From Acidobacteriota bacterium (GTDB taxonomy: Bacteria > Acidobacteriota > Terriglobia > UBA7540), in contig CADDZE010000011.1 in the NCBI GenBank assembly GCA_902812465.1, positions 1 to 64,000 of the forward strand: 64,000 bases of DNA. Direction: 5' to 3'. Made by a program: the position numbers and the translations under genes. This document shows positions 24,089 to 34,131 of this stretch, one piece after another; position 1 is the first letter of the stretch, and every line of letters begins with the position of its first letter. The notes beneath the pieces are model-generated. The model saw nothing but the letters and a program-made list of their open reading frames with translations. It was not told the origin of the DNA and did not search any database.

Positions 24089-27000
24089 CTAGCCGACCAC
24101 TCTAGGCACACAAGGCACGCTCCGCAGGTAGCGCTTTTGGAAGACAGGCGGTACCTTCCCCATGTTGAGGCGGAGCTGAAGCCGCGCCGAACCAGCCTGA
24201 GAAGTAATCACTCTGCCCCCAAACGTCGTTTGCTGGCTCAATGGCCACTCTACCAGGTATCCAGATCCGCTGGGGTCGAACCTCTGGGCGGTGGCGAAGA
24301 ACTGAAAGACCCCCCAGATACCATCGCATCCAAGCGTGAATGCTTCCCCGTTGAGGACAATGTGAACGCCTTGGCCGCTGCCCGGCCAAGCAAAGCGCAC
24401 CGGAGTGTTCGAGCCGGGACAGCGAAGTGTCTGACCGTCAATATTGAGAGTGACGTTTCTTATCCCGGGCGTGTTGCCGCATTGCAGCGTGTCCTCGAGG
24501 CGAGGTGTAGCCGACCCCTGCGGGTAGAGCCCGTCGGAAATCTGCGCTGCCCAATTGAAGAACCTGACGAAAGCCGGGTTTGGAGTGGCAGCACCGGTGA
24601 GCAGAGGAGTGTACCGCTCGCCCTGCTTGGTCAAAAGGCCCTTCAGCGCCTGATTATACAGCACCCACAAGGCTCCACTCTCGGTTTGAAAGACGGCGTT
24701 GAGAGACTCGAGGCTAGCAGGGGTCTGAGCATCCGGGTTAAACGGGCTCTTCCGGACGAGCGCGTCGAACTGGGCGCAGAACGGCCGGGCGGCGGCGTTC
24801 GCCTGCTCGCCTGGCTTGGGCATGGCGCCCTCCACCTTCTGAATAGGGGCTAGCAGCAGCGCTTTCACCGTTTGGTCGACGGGACTGTTGGGATCAAACT
24901 CTTGGCTGAGCTGGTCCGTGGATTTTTCCGCGGCGGCGGCGTCCCCCTCAACCTGCCTGAGAAGGCTGTCATCCGCAGGAGCTCGGGCGAGCTGTTGCAA
25001 GGATGCCTTCAGGGTGAGAAGGGCGCCTAGATATGCCTGATTCTTAGGTCCCACATACTGAGCCTGATCCGCCGGAACCACCGCACTAGCGGGTTGAAAA
25101 GCCTGCCGAACCCCTGGGTCATTGCCTGCGGTATTCTGGGAGACCACCCAAAACAGCTCCATCAGTGGGGATCTATTTCCCGATAGCGCTTCGAGCTTAT
25201 TTGCCGCATCCGAGAGGTTACGGTAGCTGAGAACAGACGTTGCCTTCACGAAGTTAACCCACCGGTTGATGTAGTCTCGCTGATATTGCTGTCGGAGCTC
25301 TTGGCCCAGGTCCGCCGGAGCGGTCGCTGCCGCCGATCCGAGGACCCAGCCCTCTCCCTTCAGGTATGGCCGAAGATCGTCAAGCGCGGCACTAACGAAG
25401 CCCCATCCATCCTTGGTGAATGCCCCGGGGACGGTCACGCTATTGAGAACCCCCTTCTCAGAGTCTTTGAAGTCCCGGTTAAAGTTGACGTCTTTGGCTC
25501 TCCTCGACGCAGCGTCCAACAGGGTACGGTAGACGCGCTGCTTGGGAGGAAAGAGGTTAAGGTAATACCGCGCATGCGCTACAGCGACACTGTCCTGCGC
25601 GGAGAGAAAGCAGTTCGCGGTCCCGAAACGATCCCCGTACTGGAGTTGATCTGCATAAAACTCAAACTGCATCTGCGCCAGGCGCCTTTGCTCTGGGTCG
25701 GCATTCCGGCCTTCACTCCAGGTTTTGAAGAGCGCATCGGGAAGGAAATCGCGAGTGCCCCGGGCATGATCCGAGGTGGTGATGAGATAGGCCTTTAAGA
25801 TTGTATATATCGGGTCGTACTTGGCTTCGTCACCGGGCGCGCGCGCCGAAGGGAGCGCTTACAAAGAGGCTACCCATGCCTTCTGGACGGGGCCCAGCAG
25901 CAGCGCGTTAAAACCCTCAGCGTAAATCCTGCAGGCTTGCGGAAGCAGGGCACCACCCGAATAGAGCCCCCAACGATAGCTTAAGGGAGGGCCACCCGTG
26001 GCGTAGCTGGTCAATATCTGTAAGGATTGGCAGAGATGATCCAGCCTTTGAAGGTCATCCGTTAGATTTGGCGGCCCGGCCCGGGGACGGACAAGGTCTT
26101 GCGCGGCAGTTCGGACCTGCAACTCGAGCATCCGGTTATGGAGGAAGGAGACGATGAAGCCAGCATTGCAAATCAGAAACAAGGTGGTGGCTGTGGCCAG
26201 GAGGGCCCGACGCCAAAAGCTCACCTGAGTGCTGGATGTGCTGGCATTCAGGGCTGCCCGGTCTTGGAGCAGCACGTCGCGGAAGAGACGGGCTAAGAAC
26301 AGCCATTGAGGAACGTGGCGTGTTGGAATGGAGATGGCTAGGGTGCTATCGGCCGCCAGCTTGCGCACCTCCAAGACACGTGTGGCTCCGGCCAGCGTTT
26401 CCTCAGGAGGGGCTTCTTGAGGTCTTCCAACTGCCCCACCTCAAGAACCTTAGTGGCTTCGATGGACGTCACGGTGGCTGCCGCTGTCGGTCGTCCGGCG
26501 GCTGCAGCAGTGGCTGAGGTCTCCGTGACGGTACGAAGCCCTGTAAAGTAGAACCCCCGCAAGAAGGGTCCGACGGTCAACTGACTCGGACGGCACAAGT
26601 CGATGAGAAACCGTACCAGAGGACTCCGGAATTTGCGAAACTCGCGCGGAAACTCATAAATTCTTGGCAGCTTGGCCGGGTCGAACTCGCGGGCCAGCAA
26701 AAAGGGACGCTTGTCGCTGAGCCCGTAAAAGATATCCTCGAAGGCTTGACCCAGCCGCTTCGTTTCCTCCTCGGCATAAGTACCCGAGGCGTAGTCCGTG
26801 CGCACTGTCAGCGTCACTCCCAACACTTCCTTCGCCTCGCCCTCGGTCAGAGGGCTGGCGTACTCTGGGAAGAAAGAAACCTGATCTAGCTTGGTGAAAA
26901 GCATATAGACAGGAAAGCTGACGCCGAGAAGCCGTGCCATTTCGCTCAGCCGCGCCTGCAGCTTCCCCGCGCCGGCTCCGGGAGCCTGTCCGGAGCTGGC

Positions 27001-27540
27001 TTTGAGTTTCTCAAAATCGACGCACACAACGGCGGCTCGACCCGCTTATCCTCGCCCGCCGATCACGGACCCGAGCTTAGCGGGAGCCAGCCGCTTCACG
27101 AGCTTGGCCCAGCGGCCCGGCTCCGAAAGCAGCCTGCCCGCTGCTTCCACCAGAATCGCCCCGCCGGCAAACCAAAAATTGACGGAACGGGTCGGTATGA
27201 CCGATCCGTCTTCGGACACCTGGCCAGCAAGGAGCTCGGCATCGAGCTCCGAGTGCATCACCGTGCTCGTCTTCCCCGATCCGGTATCGCCGATTACCAA
27301 GATGACGGGCAAGTTGCGCAGACGGGCCTTTCCGCCTAGGTTGGAAGAACGTAGACGCGCCTCGGCCTGTTGTATGGCAACCTCGACCTCGTCGGGACCT
27401 GGAGGAGGAGTCTCCTGAGCGGGCTGGGGGGTGGCATCAGGCTTTTTGGCTTCGTTTAAACGCTTCCGCCAGAGCATCAGCCCCCCACAACGAGTACGAT
27501 CGTTGCCAGCAGAGCCCACAGGATGAGTAGCCGGCCTCCC
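24089..27540 (-). pseudogene. tssM: tssM (IcmF) of a type VI secretion system, broken by at least four lesions
   Basis: The fragments line up as one IcmF-family inner-membrane protein. They include an N-terminal transmembrane segment (GRLLILWALLATIVLVV), a Walker A (LVIGDTGSGKTSTV), the IcmF GTPase-like region (VYMLFTKLDQVSFFPEYASP), a second membrane segment near 26190, KAYLITTSDHARGTRDFLPD, and the C-terminal periplasmic region to 24089. Four lesions were read directly. A frame change occurs at a G6 run near 27483. In-frame TAA codons lie at 27046-27048 and 25859-25861, with recognisable family sequence continuing in the same frame on both sides. A frame change lies between about 26395 and 26440. 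A functional full-length product is not possible. Confidence 0.82.
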
Positions 27541-27544
27541 ACAA

Positions 27545-27840
27545 GTTACACCCAGTCTCCTCCGGGCCAAGGCACTAGTGACTCGAAGAGGCTTGCCGAC
27601 GACTCCGCCAGCCATTTCTTTAAGGGGTCACCCACGACCGGTCCTTATGTCCCACTCGGCAGCGCAAAACTCTTTAGCTCGGCAACGGGCAAGCTGAGTG
27701 ACCAGCGAAAGCCCGCAAACAGTGCCAACGCTAACAACAGACTAGCAGCACAGGTGAAGGCAATTCCCCGCAACCAGGGATCCGAGCGCCGGGTGGGCAC
27801 CGATTGAGTGGAAGGCGCCCACCCAAAGCCCGGTTGCACG
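27545..27840 (-). pseudogene. tssL: 3' remnant of tssL (DotU)
   Basis: The minus frame ending at 27645 reads SDPWLRGIAFTCAASLLLAL, then ALFAGFRWSLSL and PVAELKSFAL. This is a charged linker followed by one transmembrane helix, as at the C-terminus of TssL/DotU proteins. The same frame continues past TAA 27645 into KKWLAESSASLFESLVPWPG, which may belong to the tssL end or the tssM start. All of the cytoplasmic DotU domain, which should lie to the right, is missing. tssA sequence in the opposite orientation starts within about 30 bp instead. Confidence 0.55.
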
Positions 27841-27849
27841 GCCCCTCGG

Positions 27850-29090
27850 ATGTGGACACCCAAGGCATTTTACGCCCGCATCGAGAAGGAGCTGGACGCC
27901 TGCCTTGAGATTCTGGCGCAGCTTAAGGCGTCCTGTGATGCCAAATTCGGCTCGCAGTCACCTTCTTTCCCAAGCTTGAGCCAGCTCTGACCGAAGTCCG
28001 GCCTGTCGTGCATGGGTTTCTCCAGAAAAAGCGAGAGAAGGAGCCAGACCCGGTTGAGGAAGTTGCTCCCGCTGAGTTGCCAGCTGAGCCACTGCCGGGA
28101 GCCGCCGGTGAGGCAGGCGGAGCCGTTCCGGCACGCGCCGGCGTGGTCATTACACTCGAAACGTCTTCCGAATCGCCCGAACGTGTAGAAGCTATCCGCA
28201 ACATTGCCGAGGCGGCAGCGTTCCTTAGGCAGCTCGAGCCCCATAGCCCCGCTCCATACCTGATGCTGCGCGGCTTGCGTTGGGGCAAGCTGCGCGCCGC
28301 CGTCAGCCGGTCTGATCCCACCCAGCTTGAAGCGCCACCTACCGAGCTCCGTCGGCACCTGAAGCGTCTGGCGCTCGAGAAGAAGTGGGAGGAGCTGTTC
28401 GAGACTGCTGAGGACGCGATGGCTCTTCCCTGCCGCCTGGCCTGGCTCGATTTGCAGCGCTTTGTGGTCGAGGCCTGCGACGCTCTGGGCGGCGATTACG
28501 GAGGGATCGCTGCCGCCATCCGTTCTGAACTGAGAGCGCTTATCAGCGACATCCCGCAACTGCTGGACGCCACACTGATGGATGACACCCCGGCAGCCAA
28601 TTCCGAGACACGAGCATGGCTGAGGTCGCTATGCGACGAAATTCCGGCCAAGGCTACTGCGGAGGTGCCCGCCCGGGCGATTGCGGTGGCCGACGGCTTC
28701 TCCTCCCGCTGGCCAAGCCAGCCTGCGGATGCCTATGCGGCGGCGGAAGCTCTGCACGAGGGGAAGGAGCGCAAAGCCTTTGAAATCCTCCAGAAGGACA
28801 TTGCACGGCAACGCTCCGGCCGGGAGAAGTTCCACCGCAAGATGCAGTTGGTGGAAATGTGCGTCTCCGCCAACAAACCGGACATCGCCCAGCCCATTCT
28901 GGATGATCCGGCTGCGGCCATTGAAACGCATAAACTCGACGACTGGGAGGAACCGGAGGTAGTGGCGCGCGCTTTGGGCACCATTTTGAAGCTAAGCGAG
29001 CGCATCCAGTGGGATCAGAGAGCGCAGCGAAAGCTTTTTGAGCGCATCTGCCGCCTCGATCCGGCTCCAGCGCTAGGGGATGCAGACTAA
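27850..29090 (+). pseudogene. tssA: tssA, 5' end deleted and frameshifted
   Basis: The C-terminal two thirds of a long TssA (VasJ/ImpA type) are well preserved from 28008: NIAEAAAFLRQLEPHSPAPY, MLRGLRWGKL, PADAYAAAEALHEG, IARQRSGREKFHRKMQLVEM, IAQPILDDPAAAIETHKLDD and LFERICRLDP. Upstream, FYARIEKELDACLEILAQLK is read in another frame. The two join as SPSFPKLEPALTEVRP if one base is restored in the CCC run near 27976. The ImpA_N domain that should precede it is absent because tssL sequence begins at about 27840. TssA normally caps sheath assembly, and without its N-terminus this copy should be inactive. Confidence 0.8.
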
Positions 29091-29154
29091 ACCAAGTCTT
29101 TTTATGTCTCAGCCGTACGACGACAGCGATCGGGAGCAGATTGGGGAGTAGGGC

Positions 29155-29649
29155 ATGGCCAGAACAGATGCGAGCGTACCCGTCATGCTCTCCTTACTGG
29201 ATCGGCTGATCGATAATGACCCGAAGCATAGCGAAGAAGCTCCTCTGACGCGCTGTCAGTCTCTGCGAGCTCTCAAGGCCTCGCTCAAACGCGATCTGGA
29301 ATGGCTGCTGAACACACGACGAACCATCGATCCGGTTTCGAACTCCAACGCGGAGACGGCACGCTCCCTCTACCACTATGGATTCACGGATATTTCCTCC
29401 CGGTCGACACTTTCTCCCGAGGACCACAACGATCTCACCCGCGAGATAGAGGCTGTGATTGCGCTTTTCGAGCCGCGGCTGAAACGCGTCAAGGTGCGTC
29501 TGGAACCGGTGGCCGGACAGACTCAAACGCTACGATTCGTGATTGAGGGGTTGTTGCGCGTGGACCCAGCGCCGGAGAGGGTGCGATTCGACGCGGTGCT
29601 TGAACTAGAGAAAGCACAGTACGAAGTCGAGGCAGACGACCTTGCGTGA
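29155..29649 (+). CDS. tssE: TssE, gp25-like T6SS baseplate protein (intact)
   Basis: This 164-residue gp25/lysozyme-like baseplate component has the conserved KASLKRDLEWLLNTR (the RDLEWLLNTR box is diagnostic), LYHYGFTDISS and EAVIALFEPRLKRVKVRLEP, and an uninterrupted frame. It is the only T6SS gene here without a visible lesion. In acidobacterial and proteobacterial clusters tssB, tssC and hcp usually lie between tssA and tssE. Here tssE follows tssA by 64 bp, so those genes have been lost or moved. Its stop overlaps the start of the tssF remnant. It may still be translated but has no partners in this window. Confidence 0.88.
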   Translation: MARTDASVPVMLSLLDRLIDNDPKHSEEAPLTRCQSLRALKASLKRDLEWLLNTRRTIDPVSNSNAETARSLYHYGFTDISSRSTLSPEDHNDLTREIEAVIALFEPRLKRVKVRLEPVAGQTQTLRFVIEGLLRVDPAPERVRFDAVLELEKAQYEVEADDLA

Positions 29650-31146
29650 CGAGTTAATGACGTACTACGAGGGGAGCTCAGCTTTCTTCGCCAAATGGGC
29701 GCGGAGTTCGCGCAGAAACACCCCAAGATCGCCGCCCGCCTGCTGCTCGAGCCGGACCGCCTCGACCCGACCTTGCTGGCTCCCGAGGCCGCGGCCGTGT
29801 TACGTCTGGAACTGGAATGCTATCCGGGCGTCAGCTTTGACAAACTGGAGCTGGAGACGGTCACCTTTTACCTGAGCGGAGAAGGGGCGGTCGTTCACGC
29901 GCTTTATGAGCTTTTGTGCCGCAACTGCGCGCGCATCGCCATACGCAATCCCGGTAATCCGAAGGCCTCGCCGAGTCACCTACCTCCAGGCAGCTTGCGA
30001 CCGGTGGGTTTCGGAGAGGACGAGGCGGTGCTGCCTTATCCCAGGCGGTCGTTTGTAGGTTATCGCCTGCTTCAAGAATACTTTGCCTTCCCCGAGAAAT
30101 TCTTCTTTGTAACTCTCAGCGGGCTCTCCCAGCTGAAAGCCGCGGGGTTGCAATCGAAGGCGGAGTTGCTGTTTCTGATTGCTCCCTTTGAGCTGCCGCA
30201 GCGTCAGCACCGGCTCGAGGTCGCCGTCGGCGCAAAAACTCTGCGCCTAGGGTGCACACCCGTCATTAACCTGTTCGCGCAGAGCGCCGAGCCGATTCTC
30301 GTTGACCAGACCCGCCATCAATACCGGATCGTGCCTGACGCGCGCCGCCGCCGAAGCATAGAAGTGTATTCGGTAGACGAAGTATTCAGTATTGACCCTA
30401 ATTCGCACCAGACAGTGGTCTATCAGCCTCTCTTTTCGCAGCGGCGCTTGGTTCGGCCGAATCGGTTCCCGCTTATTGGTACGCCAGCCGCCAGCCTTCG
30501 GCCGTTAAAGGCGACGAAGGGACCGACGTCTATCTCTCGCTGGTGGACCTCTCGACGCGGTCGCTGCAACTTGAATACGATACCGTTCACGTGAAGTGCA
30601 CCTGCACCAATCGGGATCTGGTTAGCCGCTTGCCCTTCGGAAGTGAAAGCGGCGATTTCGAGATGGCAGGTGCTCCAGCGATCCGGAGCATTGTAGCCCT
30701 TCACAAGCCAAGCCCCCTTTCTGCGCCCTCCTTTAGCGGGCAAGATGCTCCGGTGCCTGATTTCACACCTTTCGCTGAACTACCTTTCGCTGGTAGATGA
30801 AGGCAAAGAAGCTTTGCAGAAAATTCTCGAGCTCTACGATTTTTCCGAGTCGCCGGACATCCGCAAACAAATTACTGGGATTTCCGCCGTCCGCAGCAAG
30901 CCGCATTTCGCTCGTGTTGTCTCCGAGTACACGGTAACTTTCGCACGGGGCACTCGCGTAGAAATGCAGTTTGATGAGGAACAATTCAGCGGGGGAGGTA
31001 CCTACCTATTTGCCAGTGTGCTGGAGAAATTTCTCGGGCTTTACACATCGATGAACAGTTTCAGCCAGTTGCTGGCGTGGAGCCGCCAGCGAAAGGAGCC
31101 TTTGGCACAGTGGCCTCCGAGAGCCGTACAGTCCATCCTCATCTAG
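29642..31146 (+). pseudogene. tssF: tssF with three frameshifts and an internal deletion
   Basis: The baseplate wedge protein TssF can be pieced together from MRDELMTYYEG to QRKEPLAQWPPRAVQSILI. Lesion 1 is a missing G in the run at 29671, after which the frame reads SFLRQMGAEFAQKHPKIAAR. Lesion 2 is at 29750-29765. LLLEPDR passes directly to LDPTLLAPEAAAVLRLELEC, whereas the family as I recall it has about 100 residues (DPHVERL...DEFPEITE...) between these boxes, so this looks like an in-frame deletion. Lesion 3 lies within 30440-30465, before YWYASRQPSAVKGDEGTDVY. Lesion 4 is an extra C in the C5 run at about 30713, before GKMLRCLISHLSLNYLSLVD. The residual protein cannot fold as TssF. Confidence 0.82.
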
Positions 31147-31745
31147 CTGCTTCTGCAGTGGGCGCCAGACTGCGTTTGCAGCCATTTGCTTTGAGTTCTT
31201 CCAGGCAGTGCGCCTGCTCGAAAGGCTTTTTCCCGCGCGGACGCCGGTGGGCAAGTTGACCCAGCCTGCTAATGAGGTGGTGCGCTTCACTGCTCACGCC
31301 TCCCTCGCGTTCCCCGCTAGTGAGATTCAGGCCTTGGAGTGGCCGCAAGAGGGACCGGTAAAAATGGTTGTTAACTTCATGGGATTAACCGGTCCCGAGG
31401 GCGTTCTGCCCTCCCCTACACGACGCTCCTTATCGAACGATTGCGAGCCTCCGACACCGCGCTGCGGGACTTTCTGGACATCTTTAGCCACCGCTTTATC
31501 TCTCTCTTTTATCAGGCCTGGCGAAAGTATCGCTTTGATATCGGCTCCGAGCAGGGTGAGCACAACCACTTTTTCCACCAACTCCTTAGTCTAATCGGGC
31601 TGGGAACCAGGGATTTGCAAGAACGCCAGGCTGTACCGGATCACGCCCTGGCCTACTACTCAGGTCTGCTGTCACAGCGCGTGCGGCCCGCCGGGAATCT
31701 GCGCCAGATCCTCATGGACTATTTTGAGGTGCCCGTCGATATCGA
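31110..31745 (+). pseudogene. tssG: tssG, frameshifted and missing its 3' half
   Basis: Reading starts at GTG 31110 (ASESRTVHPHLAASAVGARL), overlapping tssF as is normal for these genes. One base is missing in the T run at about 31185. After it the frame gives FFQAVRLLERLFPARTPVGK and LEWPQEGPVKMVVNFMGLTG. A second missing base at about 31413 (C run) restores YTTLLIERLRASDTALRDFL, KYRFDIGSEQGEH and YYSGLLSQRVRPAGNL. Similarity stops at VPVDIE (about 31742), where VgrG sequence begins in another frame. TssG is the second wedge protein, and roughly its last third is gone. Confidence 0.8.
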
Positions 31746-32473
31746 AGGGAGGCAGCGCGTCGAACTACAATGAAATTCGTTTCGAAGACAAGAAGGATAA
31801 CGAGCAGATTTTCATCAACGCCGAAAGGGATATGGACTTGCGCGTGGAGCACGACTCGCGCGAGTATGTGGGGGCGAACCGCCACCTGATCGTTCAGGCG
31901 AGCCAATACGAGGCGGTAGGTGGGGATAAGCACAGTCGCGTCAAGGGCAGCCACGTCGCGGAGATCGAGAAAGATATGCAACTTCGAGTTGTGGGTGACC
32001 AAAAGCACGCAGTGGATGGGAATGGATCTTTCTTCGTCTCGGGCGACCGGAAAGACGCAGTGGAAGGAAAAATGTCGCTCCTGGTGGGTGGTGACCAAGT
32101 TGCCCAAGTCAATAGTAATGTCTCGCTTGAGGTGCTTCAGTCACGAAACGAACGGGTGGGAATGACGCATGCCCTCGAGGCAGGCGGGACCATTCATCTC
32201 AAGGCTGGAATGACCGTAGTGATCGAGGCCAGCATGCAGTTGTCTTTAAAAGGTCCTGGGGGATTTGTGGATATAGGGCCTGCGGGTGTTTCCATTCAGG
32301 GCGCGATGGTGCTTATCAACAGTGGAGGCGCTGCCGCCAGCGGCCCTGGTGCGCAAACGCGGTCTCCCGATCAACCTGATCTACCGGCCGATCCGGCGGC
32401 TCGCCTGGGCGACCAGACAGCGCACGGAGGAGTCATTGTTTCCGGATTCCCTACCGTCATCATCGGACCTTGA
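31746..32473 (+). pseudogene. vgrG: VgrG C-terminal fragment running into a partial PAAR motif
   Basis: The frame ending at 32473 reads GGSASNYNEIRFEDKKDNEQ, which is the gp5-like beta-helix entry of VgrG. It continues through repeated VGANRH, VGGDKHSRVKG, VVGDQKHAVDG and VGGDQVAQVNS units to GGFVDIGPAGVSIQGAMVLI. The last 30 residues contain DPAARLGDQTAHGGVIVSGF, a PAAR-type spike motif cut short after PTVIIGP. The gp27 and OB-fold parts of VgrG are missing because tssG sequence lies immediately upstream. This is a double remnant of spike genes, with no effector domain visible. Confidence 0.78.
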
Positions 32474-32583
32474 CTCCGGATAGTGGCAGGCCGGATGCCA
32501 CGGCAGAAGCCCGTCCCGTTCTCACCATCGCGCGCCCGTGTCGGAACGGTTTCGGGCCAAGCGGCAGCGCCGAACTCACGTTC

Positions 32584-34128
32584 TTAACCTTTCCCGTAGC
32601 CTCCGCCTCCGGGCGTCTCGATCCTCAGTCGGTCGCCGGATCGCACCGTGATGCGCACTTTCGATGGGAGCTCCCGCCCGTTCAGTAGGTTCCGTCCTGG
32701 CTGGCCGGGCTCGCCTCCTTGCAAGCCATACGGTCTCGTCTTGCGCCGGTCGGAGACGATCGTAACGTCAGCGTCCGTTAAAAACTCGATTTCCCGCACG
32801 ATACCGTCGCCACCGCGAAAACGCCCGCGGCCGCCCGATCCCCTGCGGAGGGCATAGCGGCGCACGCGGACAGGGAAGAGGTACTCTAGCGCCTCGACAG
32901 GCGTGTTGAGGCTGTTCGTCATATGCGTGTGGACGGCGTCAACCCCGTCTGCGGCGGGAGGTGCTCCCGTGCCGCCTGCGATCGTTTCATAGTAGGCAAA
33001 AGCTTCGCCCCTTCGGGGATCACGGCCCCCAAATGTCAGGTTGTTCATGGTGCCCGAGCTGGCTGCGGGGATGAGGCCCGGTATAGCGTGGTGGAGTGCA
33101 CCAAGCAGCGTGTCCACAATCCTCTGTGACGTTTCCACGTTGCCGGCTGCCACGGCGGCGGGGGGCAAAGCGTCCACCACTGTGCCGGGTCGGGTGATAA
33201 CTTCGATCGGACGCATGAGTCCGGCGTTGTACGGTACGTCCTCGCGGATCAAGCAGCGGAAGCAGTACATGGTAGCCGACACCGTGACGGCGCGGTTGGC
33301 GTTGATACCGCCCCGCACCTGAGGCGAGGAGTGCGAGTAATCGACCGTGCAGCCGCTGCCGCAAACCGCCAGCCGGCAATGAATGCGCACGGGCTGGTCG
33401 CTGATCCCGTCGTCGTCCATAAAATCCTCGAACTCGTAGTGACCATCGGGAATCTCCAGCAGGCGCGCGCGCATCACCCGCTCAGCGTAGTCCTTCAGCG
33501 CGGTCATCTGGGCCGCAACCGCACGGCGCCCGTACTTGGCGGTGACCTCTGCCAGCCGCTGCTCGCCTATGCGATGCGCGGCGATCTGCGCCCCCAGGTC
33601 ACCGCGCCGCTCTTCCGGCGTGCGGACGTTGGCCAGCAGGAGCTGCATGACGTCCTCGTTCAGCTGCCCGTCCGAGAGTAATCGCACCGGCGGAATGCGC
33701 AGTCCTTCCTGGTAAATCTCCGTGGCCAGCGGCATGGAACCCGGCGAGATGCCTCCGACGTCCGAGTGGTGGGCGCGCGTCGCCAGATAGTAGGCGGGTT
33801 GAGGATCATCTTCAACAAACACGCCGGAGACGGTGGTGATGTCCGGCAGGTGTGTCCCGCCGCGAAACGGGTCGTTGAGGATCACTAGGTCACCGGGCCG
33901 AAGCGACGTCGCACGCAGCACTTCACGCACCGAGGCTGGCATGGCGCCAAGGTGGACTGGCATGTGGTCGCCCATTGCCACCGTCTCGGCTTGCGCGTCA
34001 TAAACGGCGCAGGAATAATCGCGCCGCTCCTTGATGTTGGGCGAGAAGGCGGTGCGGCGCAGCACGATCCCCATCTCTTCGGCTATCGCAACGAAGAGGT
34101 TGCGGAAGACTTCAAGTTCAAGGTTCAT
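32584..34128 (-). CDS. Hydantoinase B / 5-oxoprolinase B subunit
   Basis: This 514-residue HyuB-family protein has typical boxes: LRRTAFSPNIKERRDYSCAV, GDHMPVHLGAMPASV, GDLVILNDPFRGGTHLPDIT, TRAHHSDVGGISPGSMP and, at the C-terminus, RRGSGGRGRFRGGDGIVREI and LQGGEPGQPGRN. With HyuA it forms an ATP-dependent heteromeric amidohydrolase for cyclic amides such as N-methylhydantoin, 5-oxoproline or acetophenone-type substrates. The substrate cannot be assigned. The gene starts 3 bp after the hyuA stop. Confidence 0.9.
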   Translation of the reverse strand: MNLELEVFRNLFVAIAEEMGIVLRRTAFSPNIKERRDYSCAVYDAQAETVAMGDHMPVHLGAMPASVREVLRATSLRPGDLVILNDPFRGGTHLPDITTVSGVFVEDDPQPAYYLATRAHHSDVGGISPGSMPLATEIYQEGLRIPPVRLLSDGQLNEDVMQLLLANVRTPEERRGDLGAQIAAHRIGEQRLAEVTAKYGRRAVAAQMTALKDYAERVMRARLLEIPDGHYEFEDFMDDDGISDQPVRIHCRLAVCGSGCTVDYSHSSPQVRGGINANRAVTVSATMYCFRCLIREDVPYNAGLMRPIEVITRPGTVVDALPPAAVAAGNVETSQRIVDTLLGALHHAIPGLIPAASSGTMNNLTFGGRDPRRGEAFAYYETIAGGTGAPPAADGVDAVHTHMTNSLNTPVEALEYLFPVRVRRYALRRGSGGRGRFRGGDGIVREIEFLTDADVTIVSDRRKTRPYGLQGGEPGQPGRNLLNGRELPSKVRITVRSGDRLRIETPGGGGYGKG

Positions 34129-34131
34129 CGC

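Noticed and set aside
25859-27048. TAA read as a sense codon (recoding) in the T6SS genes
   Set aside because: Other genes in the window end normally at TAA (for example at 8202-8204), and the same loci also carry frameshifts and deletions, so decay is sufficient.
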